Numbered from the stretch's first letter, positions 18,081-27,828 are shown. The stretch: 64,000 bases of DNA from Leucobacter muris (GCF_004028235.1 NZ_CP035037.1:992001-1056000); one strand, 5' to 3'. Notes: generated by a model not told the origin, from the letters alone. Translations and numbers: made by a program.

Positions 18081-19138
18081 CGTACGGCCTCGGCGCCCGG
18101 CCGAGCCGCCGCGGTGCCCGGCGCGGGGTGCGGGTCGGCACTGCCCGCCCCGGGACGGCGGGCCGCCGCCGCACGCCAGGTGTCGACCGCGAGACGCAGC
18201 AGCAGCGCGGCGCCGATGCCCTGCACGACGTAGCCGCCGAGGTGCAGGAGCGGAGCGACGCTCTGGTAGCCCGTGCCCACGAAGAATCGCTGCGCGCCCG
18301 GCTCGCCCCCGTTGTCCTCGAAGACCCCCACGATGATCTGGCCGATGAACCCCACGTGGGCCCACACGGCGCCCAGGGTCAGCAGCAGGCCGCCGAGCGC
18401 GAGCAGGGTGAGGATGCGCGCCGTCGCCGTGCGCTCCTCGCGCACCTCGGGCGCCGACGCGCGGGCGACGAGCGGCCGGTTGGCGTCGGAGCTGAGCAGC
18501 GCCGCGAGCGCGGCCCCCGCCGCCAGCAGGGCGACCAGGGTGGCGAGGTGGTTCGGCCAGCCCGCGCCCCAGACGTACCCCATGTCGTTCTGCATGACCA
18601 TGAACTCGGGCAGGCCCGAGTCGGCCGGGCCGACGCCGTAGCGGTTGCCCCCGTCGGGCAGCGGCACGCCGATGAGCATCTGCCAGGCGACCGTCACGAG
18701 CAGCAGGGCCGCGGCTCCGGCGAGCAGCCACAGGGGCGTTCGCGGTGCGAAGGCCCACCAGCGCCGCCGGGGCGATATGGTGCGCTCGCCGGGTGCGGGC
18801 AGCGGCTCGCGCCGCAGTACGAGCCAGGCGACCACCACGACGGCGGCGGCTGCGAGCAGCGGTGCGGCGCGCTGCCACCAGCCCCCGTGCCTCCCGATGG
18901 GGTCGAGGGTGGCGAGCCAGCTCGTCGCCGACGCGACGGCGACCACCGAGAGGGGGCCGGCGATCCCGATCCGGGCGAGCGCGTCGGCGCGGCGCCCGCT
19001 CTCGGGCAGGGAGACGATACGGCGGGGGCGGATCCACGAGAGGCCGAAGAGGACGGCGCCGAGGGTGAGCGCCATCTCGACCGGGAACAGGTCGAAGAAG
19101 GTGCGCAGGCCCGTGAAGAACCAGGTGGTGATGTCCAT
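18077..19138 (-). CDS. Multi-pass membrane protein, GntR-linked
   Basis: 353-residue integral membrane protein with about seven hydrophobic segments, including VEMALTLGAVLFGLSW, APLLAAAAVVVVAWLVL, LWLLAGAAALLLVTVAW and ILTLLALGGLLLTLGAVW. It begins MDITTWFFTGLRTFFDLFPVE and has DUF1648-like features, but I do not assign a family. An upstream in-frame extension to 19288 is unlikely because the operator and promoter lie there. The start follows GGGAG. It is co-transcribed with, and overlaps, the YtrA-like regulator. Confidence 0.75.
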   Translation of the reverse strand: MDITTWFFTGLRTFFDLFPVEMALTLGAVLFGLSWIRPRRIVSLPESGRRADALARIGIAGPLSVVAVASATSWLATLDPIGRHGGWWQRAAPLLAAAAVVVVAWLVLRREPLPAPGERTISPRRRWWAFAPRTPLWLLAGAAALLLVTVAWQMLIGVPLPDGGNRYGVGPADSGLPEFMVMQNDMGYVWGAGWPNHLATLVALLAAGAALAALLSSDANRPLVARASAPEVREERTATARILTLLALGGLLLTLGAVWAHVGFIGQIIVGVFEDNGGEPGAQRFFVGTGYQSVAPLLHLGGYVVQGIGAALLLRLAVDTWRAAAARRPGAGSADPHPAPGTAAARPGAEAVR

Positions 19139-19182
19139 GTCGCTCCCGTCGTCGGGCGGTCGGGCGGCCGCGAGTGCCGGTC

Positions 19183-19213
19183 TTTGTGCTGCAAATCTAG
19201 CACAAATTGTGCT
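19183..19213. promoter_or_regulatory. Operator with three AGCACAA/TTGTGCT half-sites
   Basis: TTTGTGCT (19183-19190) and AGCACAAA (19199-19206) form a perfect inverted repeat with an 8-bp spacer. The second half-site also pairs with TTGTGCT (19207-19213) to form AGCACAAATTGTGCT, perfect about its central A. A minus-strand -10-like TAGATT (19194-19199) lies inside, so a bound dimer would block the membrane protein/GntR operon. The YtrA-like regulator is the natural candidate. The site is also 66 bp from hisS. Confidence 0.7.
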
Positions 19214-19278
19214 GCGTTCCCGATACAAGTTCGCCCGCGGTGCGGGCGGGATGCGCCGGCGTGGAAGAATGGGTGACC

Positions 19279-20586
19279 ATGGCAGCACCCGTGAACCCGC
19301 CGCGCGGCATGCGCGACTTCCTCCCCGCAGACAAGGCGCGCCGCGAGCACGCGCTCGGCGTCATCAAGAGCGTCTACCGCTCGCACGGCTTCGACGAGAT
19401 CGAGACACCGGTGGTCGAGGACTACGCGCGGCTGCACGCCGGGCTCGGCGGCGACAACGAGAAGCTCAGCTTCTCGATCCTGAAGCGCGGCATCCGGCCC
19501 GAGGCGCTCGCCGCCGCGAGCGAGGCCGGCAACGCCGAGCAGCTCGCCGACCTCGGCCTGCGCTTCGACCTCACCGTGCCGCTCACCCGCTTCTACGCGA
19601 GCCACCGCGCAGAGCTGCCGCCCGTCTTCCGCGCCATTCAGATCGCCCCGGTCTGGCGCGCCGAGCGCCCGCAGAAGGGCCGCTACCGCCAGTTCGTGCA
19701 GGCCGACATCGACATCATCGGCGAGGCGGGGCTGCTCGCCGAGATCGAACTCGTCACCGCCACCTCGCAGGCGCTCGCGGCGCTCGGGCTCGACTGCTGC
19801 GTGATCCGCGTCAACGACCGGCGAGTCCTCTTCGGCCTGCTCGAGCACTGCGGCTTCCCCGCGGACACCCACGACCGCGCGCTCATCACGGTCGACAAGC
19901 TCGACAAGATCGGCGCCGAAGGGGTCGTCGAGGAGCTGCGCGAGATCGACGCCGCCGCCGCCGAGCGGATCGGGGCCGTGCTCGCCTCGGTCGAGCCGGC
20001 GCTCGCGGGGGAGGGCATCGCGCTCACGCGATCCGCGATCGAGGCCGCCCTTCCCGGCGCCGCGCAGAACCCCGGAGCCGCAGCGGGCATCGAGAACCTC
20101 GCCCAGCTCGGCGAGGCCCTCGACGGCGCCCTGCCCAGCGGGGTGACCGTGCGCTTCGACCCCACGCTCGTGCGAGGCATGGGCTACTACACGGGCACGA
20201 TCTTCGAGGTCGCCCACCCCGGCTCGGGCAGCTCGGTCGGCGGCGGGGGCCGGTACGACGGCATGGTGGGGCGCTTCCTCGGCCAGGACGTGCCCGCGGT
20301 CGGCTTCTCGATCGGCTTCGAGCGGGTGGTGGATCTCATCTCCTTGCCCGAGTCGAGCGGGCCCGAGGCGGTCGCGCTCGTCTACGACGCCGACGTGCCC
20401 TTCGCCGAGCTCGTCGCCCTCAAGCGCGAGCTCGTGGCGCGCGGGCACCGGGTGCGGCTCGAGAAGCGGCAGAAGAACATGAAGGCGCTGCTGGCGAGGA
20501 TCGCGGCCGAGGGCTTCACGAGCTTCGCGAACGTGCGCGCGGGCGCGGGCGTCGACGCGCTCGAGCTGCGACCGCTCTCGGACTGA
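19279..20586 (+). CDS. hisS: Histidyl-tRNA synthetase
   Basis: 435-residue class II aminoacyl-tRNA synthetase charging tRNA-His. Seen: motif region RFDLTVPLTRFYASH, motif 2 APVWRAERPQKGRYRQFVQADIDIIG (residues about 117-142), the histidine-specific LVRGMGYYTGTIFEV and motif 3 GFSIGFERV, with a C-terminal anticodon-binding domain. ATG 19279 is preceded by AAGAAT at 19265-19270, so this start is probably leaderless; longer in-frame starts fall in the divergent operator. Confidence 0.95.
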   Translation: MAAPVNPPRGMRDFLPADKARREHALGVIKSVYRSHGFDEIETPVVEDYARLHAGLGGDNEKLSFSILKRGIRPEALAAASEAGNAEQLADLGLRFDLTVPLTRFYASHRAELPPVFRAIQIAPVWRAERPQKGRYRQFVQADIDIIGEAGLLAEIELVTATSQALAALGLDCCVIRVNDRRVLFGLLEHCGFPADTHDRALITVDKLDKIGAEGVVEELREIDAAAAERIGAVLASVEPALAGEGIALTRSAIEAALPGAAQNPGAAAGIENLAQLGEALDGALPSGVTVRFDPTLVRGMGYYTGTIFEVAHPGSGSSVGGGGRYDGMVGRFLGQDVPAVGFSIGFERVVDLISLPESSGPEAVALVYDADVPFAELVALKRELVARGHRVRLEKRQKNMKALLARIAAEGFTSFANVRAGAGVDALELRPLSD

Positions 20587-20690
20587 GCGCCCGCCGCCGG
20601 GGCTGCCGAGCGCCGACCGTTGACGGGGAGCGGCCGCGGTGCGACGCTGATCGTGAACCGCCGCTCGTGCGGACGAAAGCGAGAACCGTC

Positions 20691-21126
20691 ATGACCACGC
20701 AGATCTTCGTCAACATCGCCTCCGACGACCTCGAACGCTCCACAGCGTTCTACACCGCGCTCGGATGCGAGATCAACCCGCTCTTCACCGACGAGAACGC
20801 GGCCTGCGTCGTCTGGGACGAGCAGGTGTTCTTCATTGGTGCTCACGCGCGACTACTTCGCGACGTTCACCGACAAGCCCGTCGCCGACGCGAGGAGCGT
20901 CGCCCAGGTGCTCATCGCGCTGTCGCGCGACTCCCGCCAGGCGGTCGACTCCACGGTCGACGCCGGGCTCGACGCGGGCGGCACGGAGCCGAAGGCGGCG
21001 CAGGATCTCGGGTTCATGTACTCGCGGGTGCTCGAAGACCCCGACGGCAACATCCTCGAGTTCCTGTACATGGACCCGGCCGCCGCCGAGCAGGGCCCCG
21101 ACGCCTACACCCCGGTCGACGCCTGA
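20691..21126 (+). pseudogene. VOC/glyoxalase family protein, frameshifted
   Basis: Small vicinal-oxygen-chelate protein. MTTQIFVNIASDDLERSTAF and CEINPLFTDENAACVVWDEQ read in frame 1 to about 20834. LTRDYFATFTDKPVADARS through DLGFMYSRVLEDPDGNILEF reads in the +1 frame to the stop at 21126. An extra T in TTCATTGG (near 20833-20836) accounts for it; removing it gives a continuous protein of about 144 residues. Both parts are well conserved, so a sequencing error or a fresh mutation is likely. It resembles PhnB/lactoylglutathione-lyase-like proteins of unknown substrate. Confidence 0.8.
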
Positions 21127-21174
21127 GGGGTCCGTGCGGGGCGAGTTCGCGGGGAGCGGGCCCGGGCCTGCCGC

Positions 21175-21180
21175 TACACT
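21175..21180 (+). promoter_or_regulatory. eno -10 element
   Basis: TACACT lies 56 bp upstream of the enolase start, implying a leader of about 50 nt with AAGGAG before the ATG. No good -35 was identified. Confidence 0.5.
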
Positions 21181-21221
21181 TGGGGGCGGCGCGGACAATC
21201 GCGCCGCATACCGGCAACTGA

Positions 21222-22520
<1,299 letters not shown>

Positions 22521-22553
22521 CCGCGGCATCACGCGCACGCGAACGGCAGCACG

Positions 22554-23063
22554 GTGAAACGCTGGGTCGAGGATCTCGGGGCGTGGGCCTCGAGTCTCCG
22601 CTTCAGCGGTTTCACCGTGCTCGTCGTCGTGCTGGTCGCCGCAGGCGCCGTGATCGTGAGCCCCAGTCTCTCCACGTACGTGCAGCAGCGGCGCGAGATC
22701 TCCGAGCTGCGCGAGAGCGTGCGACTGCACCAGGAGGCGGTCAACGAGATCGACGCCGAGCGCGCGAAGTGGAAGGATCCCGTCTACGTGCGATCCCAGG
22801 CGCGCGACCGGCTCTTCTACGTGATGCCGGGGGAGACCCAGCTCGGCGTGGTCGACGACGTCGTGCTGCCGGTCGAGTCGGACGAGGAGACGAGCCCCGA
22901 GCTCTCGCGCATCGAGAGCGACTGGGTGCGCGGCATCGCGGCGTCCTTCCTGACGGCGGGCACCACCGACGCCCCGCTCGCCGAGCTCGAGGGAAGCGAG
23001 CCCGTGCCGCTCGACCCCGCCGCCACCGAAACCGAACCCACCGCCGAGGAGCCCCAGCCATGA
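22554..23063 (+). CDS. FtsB/DivIC-type septum formation initiator
   Basis: 169-residue bitopic membrane protein: a short cytoplasmic N-terminus, one membrane helix (FTVLVVVLVAAGAVIVSP, residues about 20-37), an extracytoplasmic coiled coil (QQRREISELRESVRLHQEAVNEIDAERAKW) and the family motif DPVYVRSQARDRLFYVMPGE. Such proteins link FtsL and FtsQ in the divisome. It starts at GTG 22554 just after eno and its stop overlaps the DUF501 start (ATGA). Confidence 0.88.
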   Translation: MKRWVEDLGAWASSLRFSGFTVLVVVLVAAGAVIVSPSLSTYVQQRREISELRESVRLHQEAVNEIDAERAKWKDPVYVRSQARDRLFYVMPGETQLGVVDDVVLPVESDEETSPELSRIESDWVRGIAASFLTAGTTDAPLAELEGSEPVPLDPAATETEPTAEEPQP

Positions 23064-23557
23064 GCCGCCCACCGTACACCGAGCCCACCTCCGCCGACAT
23101 CGCCGCGGTGAGCGAGCAGCTGGGGCGCGAGGCGCGCGGCGTCGTGGGCATCGCGGCGCGCGCGCTCGACGGCAGCCCCACGGTGGTCGCCACCGCGCCG
23201 CGCTTGCCCGACGGCTCGCCGTTCCCCACCTTCTACTACCTGTGCCACCCGGAGGCAGTCGCCGCGGCCTCGCGGCTCGAGGCCGCCGGCGTGATGAACG
23301 AGTTCAACGAACTGCTCGCCGAAGACGAGGAGGTGCGTGCGCAGTACGCCCGCGCGCACGAGCAGTACATCGCCGATCGCGACAGCGTTGGCGAGGTGCC
23401 CGAACTGTCGGGTGTGAGCGCGGGCGGCATGCCCACGCGCGTCAAGTGCCTGCACGCGCTCATCGGTCACGCGCTCGCGGCGGGCCCGGGTGTCAACCCG
23501 ATCGGGGACCTCGCCCTCGCCCGCAGTGGATGGCGCGGGCACACCAAGGACGCGTAG
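23060..23557 (+). CDS. DUF501 domain protein
   Basis: 165-residue DUF501 protein: TSADIAAVSEQLGREARGVVGIAARA, then FPTFYYLCHPEAVAAASRLEAAGVM and the C-terminal GGMPTRVKCLHALIGHALAAGPGVNPIGD with its Cys/His-rich conserved block. Function is not established; its place after eno-ftsB is conserved in actinobacteria. Its last codons and stop lie in a 29-bp sequence repeated at 23678-23706. Confidence 0.88.
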   Translation: MSRPPYTEPTSADIAAVSEQLGREARGVVGIAARALDGSPTVVATAPRLPDGSPFPTFYYLCHPEAVAAASRLEAAGVMNEFNELLAEDEEVRAQYARAHEQYIADRDSVGEVPELSGVSAGGMPTRVKCLHALIGHALAAGPGVNPIGDLALARSGWRGHTKDA

Positions 23558-23706
23558 CGTCCGACTGCGCCCGCGGCGCCGCTCCAGCCGGGCGCGGTGG
23601 CGCCCGCACGGAGTGCGCGATAACGCTGGCGCGTTCTCGCCTGAGCATTCCGTGCCCACGGAGCGAAGCGCGGGGTGGCGGGCACACCATGGACGCGTAG
23701 CGTCCG
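23535..23706. repeat. 29-bp direct repeat pair with internal hairpin
   Basis: Positions 23535-23563 and 23678-23706 match at 28 of 29 bases. Each copy contains GCGGGCACACC followed by the small hairpin GGACGCGTAGCGTCC. The first copy encodes the C-terminus and TAG stop of the DUF501 protein. Between the copies lies the near-palindromic core AACGCTGGCGCGTT (23622-23635), found again at 43017-43030. No gene is seen between the copies. Confidence 0.7.
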
Positions 23707-23813
23707 GAGAAACTGCAGCCGATCCGGCCTCCGTCCGACGAATACCGATGTTTTCTGCGGGATTTCCGCCGAAGCGTCCGGGGCGCCCGCGGCGAAGCTG
23801 TAGTATTGGAGCT

Positions 23814-23856
23814 CGGGCACGACGTGCCCGGTTTTTCTGTGCCCGCGATTCGGGCA
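23814..23856 (+). promoter_or_regulatory. ndh upstream tandem hairpins (terminator-like)
   Basis: CGGGCAC (23814-23820) pairs with GTGCCCG (23824-23830) and is followed by GTTTTTCT, an intrinsic-terminator layout. A second GTGCCCG (23839-23845) pairs with CGGGCA (23851-23856). A -10-like TAGTAT (23801-23806) lies just upstream, so the hairpins may sit in the ndh leader; alternatively the first hairpin ends upstream transcripts. The arms are interchangeable, so alternative folds are possible. Confidence 0.55.
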
Positions 23857-23888
23857 TTACACGCTCACTGCATCAAGGAGACCGCTTC

Positions 23889-25232
23889 GTGGCGAAGAAG
23901 ATTCTGATCGTTGGTGGTGGCTACGCCGGCTTCTACACCGCATGGAAGCTGGAGAAGCTGCTCCGTGCGGGCGAGGCCGAGGTCACGATCGTCGATCCGC
24001 TGCCCTACATGGCTTACCTGCCGTTCCTCCCCGAGGTCGCCGCGGGCTCGATCGAGCCGCGTCACGCGGTCGTGGCCCGCCGCCGTCACCTGCAGCGCAC
24101 GCACAACATCGCGGGCAAGGTGACCGGCATCTCGCACGCCACCAAGACCGCCACGGTCACCCCGAACGAGGGCGAGGCCTTCGACTTCGAGTACGACCAC
24201 ATCGTCGTCACCACCGGCTCCGTCTCGCGCACCTTCCCGATCGCGGGCATCGCCGAGAACGCCATCGGCATGAAGACCATCGAAGAGGCCGTCGCCGTGC
24301 GCGACCGCCTCGTCGGCAACTTCGAGCGCGCCGCGTCGCTGCCCGCCGGTTCGCCGGAGCGCGCCCGCCTGCTCACCGTCACGGTGGTCGGTGGCGGCTT
24401 CGCCGGCATCGAGACGATCGCCGAGCTGCGCTCCTTCGCGACCTCGCTGCTGCGCCGCTACCCCGAGATCACCTTCGAGGAGACCAGGTTCCACCTCGTC
24501 GAGGCCATGGGCCGCATCATGCCCGAGGTCACCGAGGCGCTCGCCGACTGGGTGGTCAAGGATCAGACCCGCCGCGGCGTCGACATCCACCTCGACACGC
24601 AGCTCTCGTCGGCGGTCGACGGCAACATCGAGCTGTCGACCGGCGAGAAGTTCGAGTCCGACCTGATCGTCTGGACCGCGGGCGTCATGCCCCGCCCGTT
24701 CCTGCGCGGCACCGACCTGCCGATCGGCCCCCGCGGCCACGTGATCGGCAGCCCCGAGCTGCGCATCACCACCGAAGAGGGCCAGGCCCTCGAGGGGGCC
24801 TGGACCGCAGGCGACACCTCGCAGACCCCCGACATCTCGTCGACCCCGGGCCCCGGCGGCTTCTGCGTGCCCAACGCGCAGCACGCCGTGCGCCAGGGGC
24901 GTCTGCTCGCCAAGAACATCGTCGCCGACCTGCGCGGCGAGGGCGTACGCCAGTACAACCACAAGAACATGGGCGCCGTCGCCGGCCTCGGCGTGAACAC
25001 GGGCGTGTTCCGCTCGGGCGGCAGCTTCGCGATGAAGGGCTACTTCGCGTGGCTCGCGCACCGCTTCTACCACGGCCTCGCGATCCCCACGTGGGAGCGC
25101 AAGTGGCGCGTGTTCGGCGGCTGGGTCGGGCACTTCTTCCTGGGTCGCGACATCGTCAACATCGAGGCCGTGCAGGAGCCCCGAGCGATCTTCGAGGAGT
25201 TCGCCTCGCGCCCCAAGCCGAAGACCGACTGA
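23889..25232 (+). CDS. ndh: NADH dehydrogenase type II
   Basis: 447-residue FAD-dependent NAD(P)H:quinone oxidoreductase (NDH-2), a membrane-associated respiratory enzyme that passes electrons to menaquinone without pumping protons. Two dinucleotide-binding motifs are visible: ILIVGGGYAGFYTAWKLEK (FAD, residues 4-22) and VTVVGGGFAGIETIAEL (NADH, near 165). Further motifs are LIVWTAGVMP and WTAGDTSQTPD, and the C-terminal membrane-anchoring part has MKGYFAWLAHRFYHGLAIPTW. GTG 23889 follows AAGGAG. Confidence 0.93.
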   Translation: MAKKILIVGGGYAGFYTAWKLEKLLRAGEAEVTIVDPLPYMAYLPFLPEVAAGSIEPRHAVVARRRHLQRTHNIAGKVTGISHATKTATVTPNEGEAFDFEYDHIVVTTGSVSRTFPIAGIAENAIGMKTIEEAVAVRDRLVGNFERAASLPAGSPERARLLTVTVVGGGFAGIETIAELRSFATSLLRRYPEITFEETRFHLVEAMGRIMPEVTEALADWVVKDQTRRGVDIHLDTQLSSAVDGNIELSTGEKFESDLIVWTAGVMPRPFLRGTDLPIGPRGHVIGSPELRITTEEGQALEGAWTAGDTSQTPDISSTPGPGGFCVPNAQHAVRQGRLLAKNIVADLRGEGVRQYNHKNMGAVAGLGVNTGVFRSGGSFAMKGYFAWLAHRFYHGLAIPTWERKWRVFGGWVGHFFLGRDIVNIEAVQEPRAIFEEFASRPKPKTD

Positions 25233-25252
25233 CCGGTCCCGCGTCTCACTCC

Positions 25253-25285
25253 GAGAGCCCCGCAGCGTTTCGCCGCGGGGCTCTC
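25253..25285 (+). terminator. Terminator hairpin after ndh
   Basis: Perfect 11-bp stem GAGAGCCCCGC (25253-25263) with GCGGGGCTCTC (25275-25285). There is no T-run, as is common for GC-rich actinobacterial terminators. Confidence 0.7.
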
Positions 25286-25301
25286 GCCGTACACTGGGGG
25301 C

Positions 25302-26288
25302 ATGGCCGAAGCAGCAGCCGCCCGAACCTCGGTCGCGAGCGCGCCGCGGGCGGCGGGCTCGGCTCACAGGGGCTTCTGGGTGACGTGCTCGGCCGCGGCG
25401 CCGAGGATCGCCCGCGCCTACTTCGCGGCGCAGGCCATCGCCGGTGCGCTCTGGTGGGTGGGCGTCTTCACGCTGCCGTGGCTGCGCCGCGCGACCCTCG
25501 GCGAGCTCGATCCCGTCGCGGTGGCGCTGTGGGACGTGCCGCTGTTCGTGATCGCGTCGGGGATCGCGGCCGCCGGGCGGCGGTGGGCGGTGCGGATCGC
25601 GGTGCCCTGGACGCTCCTCGTCACCGCGGGGCTCGCGGGGTACGCGACCGCGACCGGGCTCGCCGGCTGGGGTACGCTCCTCATGGCGGCGGCGAGCTGC
25701 GGGAGCCTCGTCGCGTGGTCGCTGGCGGTGTTCGGGCGCATTCCGGCCGAGACCGTGCTGCGGGGCCCGCTCGCCTCCCGCACGGCGCGGGTCGGTTCGC
25801 GGGCGCGGCAGCTCGCGACGACCCTGCTGCAGATGCTGGGGTTCTGGGTGCTGTTCCTCGGGGTGCTGCCGCTGGGGATCCGACTGCTCGAGGTCCGCTG
25901 TGGGCTGCACGTCGGCTTCCCCGCCTGGTTGCAGGGGCTCGGATGGGTCGTGCTGCTGCTCGCGAGCGCTCTCGGCGTCACGGCAGCCGCGGCGATGTCG
26001 CTGCACGGCGACGGCACACCGCTGCCGTCGGCGACGGCGGTGCGGCTCGTCATCGCCGGGCCGTACCGCTGGGTGCGCAACCCGATGGCCCTGTCGGGGA
26101 TCGCTCAGGCGGCGGGCGTCGGACTGCTCTCGAGTTCGTGGCTCGTGCTGGGCTACGCGGTCTGCGGCGGCGTCTACTGGAACGAGCCGGTGCGACCGTC
26201 GGAGGAGGCGGAGCTCGAGCAGCGCTTCGGCGAGGAGTTCACGGCCTACCGCGACCGAGTGCGGTGCTGGGCGCCCTGCTTCGGGTGA
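25302..26288 (+). CDS. Isoprenylcysteine carboxyl methyltransferase-like membrane protein
   Basis: 328-residue protein with about seven to eight hydrophobic segments and a C-terminal ICMT/PEMT-type methyltransferase signature: GPYRWVRNPMALSGIAQAAG (from about residue 252) and EEAELEQRFGEEFTAYRDRVRCWAPCF at the end. The family methylates lipids or membrane-proximal thiols using SAM; the bacterial substrate is unknown. TACACT (25290-25295) ends 6 nt before the ATG, indicating a leaderless mRNA. The N-terminal half has no recognised domain. Confidence 0.8.
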   Translation: MAEAAAARTSVASAPRAAGSAHRGFWVTCSAAAPRIARAYFAAQAIAGALWWVGVFTLPWLRRATLGELDPVAVALWDVPLFVIASGIAAAGRRWAVRIAVPWTLLVTAGLAGYATATGLAGWGTLLMAAASCGSLVAWSLAVFGRIPAETVLRGPLASRTARVGSRARQLATTLLQMLGFWVLFLGVLPLGIRLLEVRCGLHVGFPAWLQGLGWVVLLLASALGVTAAAAMSLHGDGTPLPSATAVRLVIAGPYRWVRNPMALSGIAQAAGVGLLSSSWLVLGYAVCGGVYWNEPVRPSEEAELEQRFGEEFTAYRDRVRCWAPCFG

Positions 26289-26340
26289 CGCGCGCGGCCC
26301 CGGCGCGGGAGCCGGAGACGCGGAGAGCTCCGTCTCCTGC

Positions 26341-27810
26341 CTAAGCCTCCGGCGCGTGCTTCGAGAGGAACTCGTACATCGCCGTGTCGTCGACGCCTGG
26401 GAAGGTGCCGGTCGGCAGCGGCGAGAGCACGTGCTGGTGCATGCGCGCGCTCGGCCACGCCTTGCCCTGCCAGCGGGTGAGCAGGTCGGGGGAGGGGGTG
26501 CGGCAACAGGCCTCGTCCGGGCACGTCGAGACCCGCCGCACCGGTGTCTCCCGGCCGCGGAACCACTTCGCGTCGTCGAAGGCCACCCCGCAGGCGATCG
26601 CGAACGGCCCCTGCTCGGCGTCGCCCGTCTGCACGCTCGACCAGTAGGTGCCGGCCGGGGTGTCGGTGTACTGGTAGAACTCGCTGGTGCGGTTCGTGCG
26701 GTGGAACGCGGTGCGGCCGCCCCACTTGTGGCACAGCATCTCGCCCTCGATCGATCCCGAGGCGTCGCTCGGGAACGGCAGGTCGTCGTTCTCGTAGCCG
26801 CGCACGAGGGCGCCCTCGCCGTCGGCGCGGTAGTGGTGCACCCGCAGGTCGAGGTGCTGCGTGGCGAGGTTCGTGAAGCGGTGCGCGGCGGCCTCGTGCG
26901 TGACGCCGAAGGCGTCGCGCAGATCCTCGATCGCGAGGTTGCGGTTGCGCTTGGCCTGCTGCAGGAAATCGACGGCTCGGGCCTCGGGCATCAGACAGGC
27001 CGCGGCGAAGTAGTTGATCTGCAGCCGCTGTTCGAGGAACTCGGCGTAGCTCGCGGGCTCGGCGTGGCCGAGCACGCGGTGCGCCATGGCCTGCAGCGCG
27101 AGCGAGCGCAGGCCGTGCCCGCCCGGGATGGAGGCGGGCGGCAGGTAGATGCGCCCGTTCTCGAGGTCGGTGATGCTGCGCGTGTTCGAGGGCAGGTCGT
27201 CGACGAAGATGAGGGTGAAGCCCAGCATCTCGGCCAGCATCGCGACCGTGCGGTGCGTGACGGCGCCCGTGGTGTGGCCGATGCGGCGCATGAGGTCGGA
27301 GGCGACCAGCTCGATCTCGTGGATGTAGTTGTCGCGCTCGCGCATCTGCATGCGGATGGCGGTGTTGGCGCGGCGGGCCTCCTCGGAGGTCGCGGCGGCC
27401 GCTCGGGATCGCCGGGCGAGTTCGCGGTGCATGCCGACGAGCGACTCGAGCGCGTCGTCGCTGAGGGTGCGCGGGGTGCGCACGTGGGGGAGCCCGAGGC
27501 GCAGGTAGCCGGGGGTGCTCTGCGCCCGCTCGAGCTCGATCTCGAGGGCGCTGCGGTGGTCCGGGGGCTCGCGGCGCAGCAGCTCCGAGGGGTCGATGCC
27601 GAGCTCGCGCGCAATGCTCTGCAGCAGGCCGAGCCGCGGCTCGCGGCGCCCGGTCTCGATGTGCGAGAGCTGGCTCGCGACCACGCCCACGCGCTCGCCG
27701 AGCTGCTCGAGCGTGAGGCCCGCGCGCGTGCGGAAGAACTTGAGGCGCTTGCCGAGCAGCAGACGGTCGAGTTCAGATTCACCCTGGGTGGGGGTCGTAT
27801 CCGGTGCCAT
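26341..27810 (-). CDS. ramB: RamB-like short-chain fatty acyl transcriptional regulator
   Basis: 489-residue RamB/PrpR/MccR-type regulator. N-terminal XRE helix-turn-helix (LTLEQLGERVGVVASQLSHIETGRREPRL), a central IrrE/DUF955-like metallopeptidase-fold region, and the C-terminal ScfR domain with the Cys cluster STCPDEACCRTPSPD. In Corynebacterium and Mycobacterium such proteins respond to short-chain acyl-CoA and control acetate and propionate metabolism. ATG 27810 lies 6 nt after the minus-strand -10 TATAGT, so the mRNA is leaderless and the TTG at 27828 is excluded. It is divergent from pckG, a likely target. Assignment to ramB rather than a paralogue is tentative. Confidence 0.85.
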   Translation of the reverse strand: MAPDTTPTQGESELDRLLLGKRLKFFRTRAGLTLEQLGERVGVVASQLSHIETGRREPRLGLLQSIARELGIDPSELLRREPPDHRSALEIELERAQSTPGYLRLGLPHVRTPRTLSDDALESLVGMHRELARRSRAAAATSEEARRANTAIRMQMRERDNYIHEIELVASDLMRRIGHTTGAVTHRTVAMLAEMLGFTLIFVDDLPSNTRSITDLENGRIYLPPASIPGGHGLRSLALQAMAHRVLGHAEPASYAEFLEQRLQINYFAAACLMPEARAVDFLQQAKRNRNLAIEDLRDAFGVTHEAAAHRFTNLATQHLDLRVHHYRADGEGALVRGYENDDLPFPSDASGSIEGEMLCHKWGGRTAFHRTNRTSEFYQYTDTPAGTYWSSVQTGDAEQGPFAIACGVAFDDAKWFRGRETPVRRVSTCPDEACCRTPSPDLLTRWQGKAWPSARMHQHVLSPLPTGTFPGVDDTAMYEFLSKHAPEA

Positions 27811-27813
27811 TCT

Positions 27814-27828
27814 TTGACTATATGTCAA
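27814..27828. promoter_or_regulatory. Palindrome at ramB-like promoter
   Basis: TTGACTATATGTCAA is a perfect inverted repeat (TTGAC/GTCAA) that covers the minus-strand -10 TATAGT of the ramB-like gene, an ideal autorepression site. The rest of the 132-bp divergent spacer to pckG carries GGTGAAT twice (GGTGAATGCCCGGTGAAT) and a near-complementary CACCGATTCTTCACC, a possible second site. Confidence 0.55.

Noticed and set aside
23942-26344. 800-residue frame overlapping ndh and the methyltransferase gene
   Set aside because: It is an out-of-frame shadow; the ndh frame has clear FAD and NADH motifs and the methyltransferase frame has its own signature.
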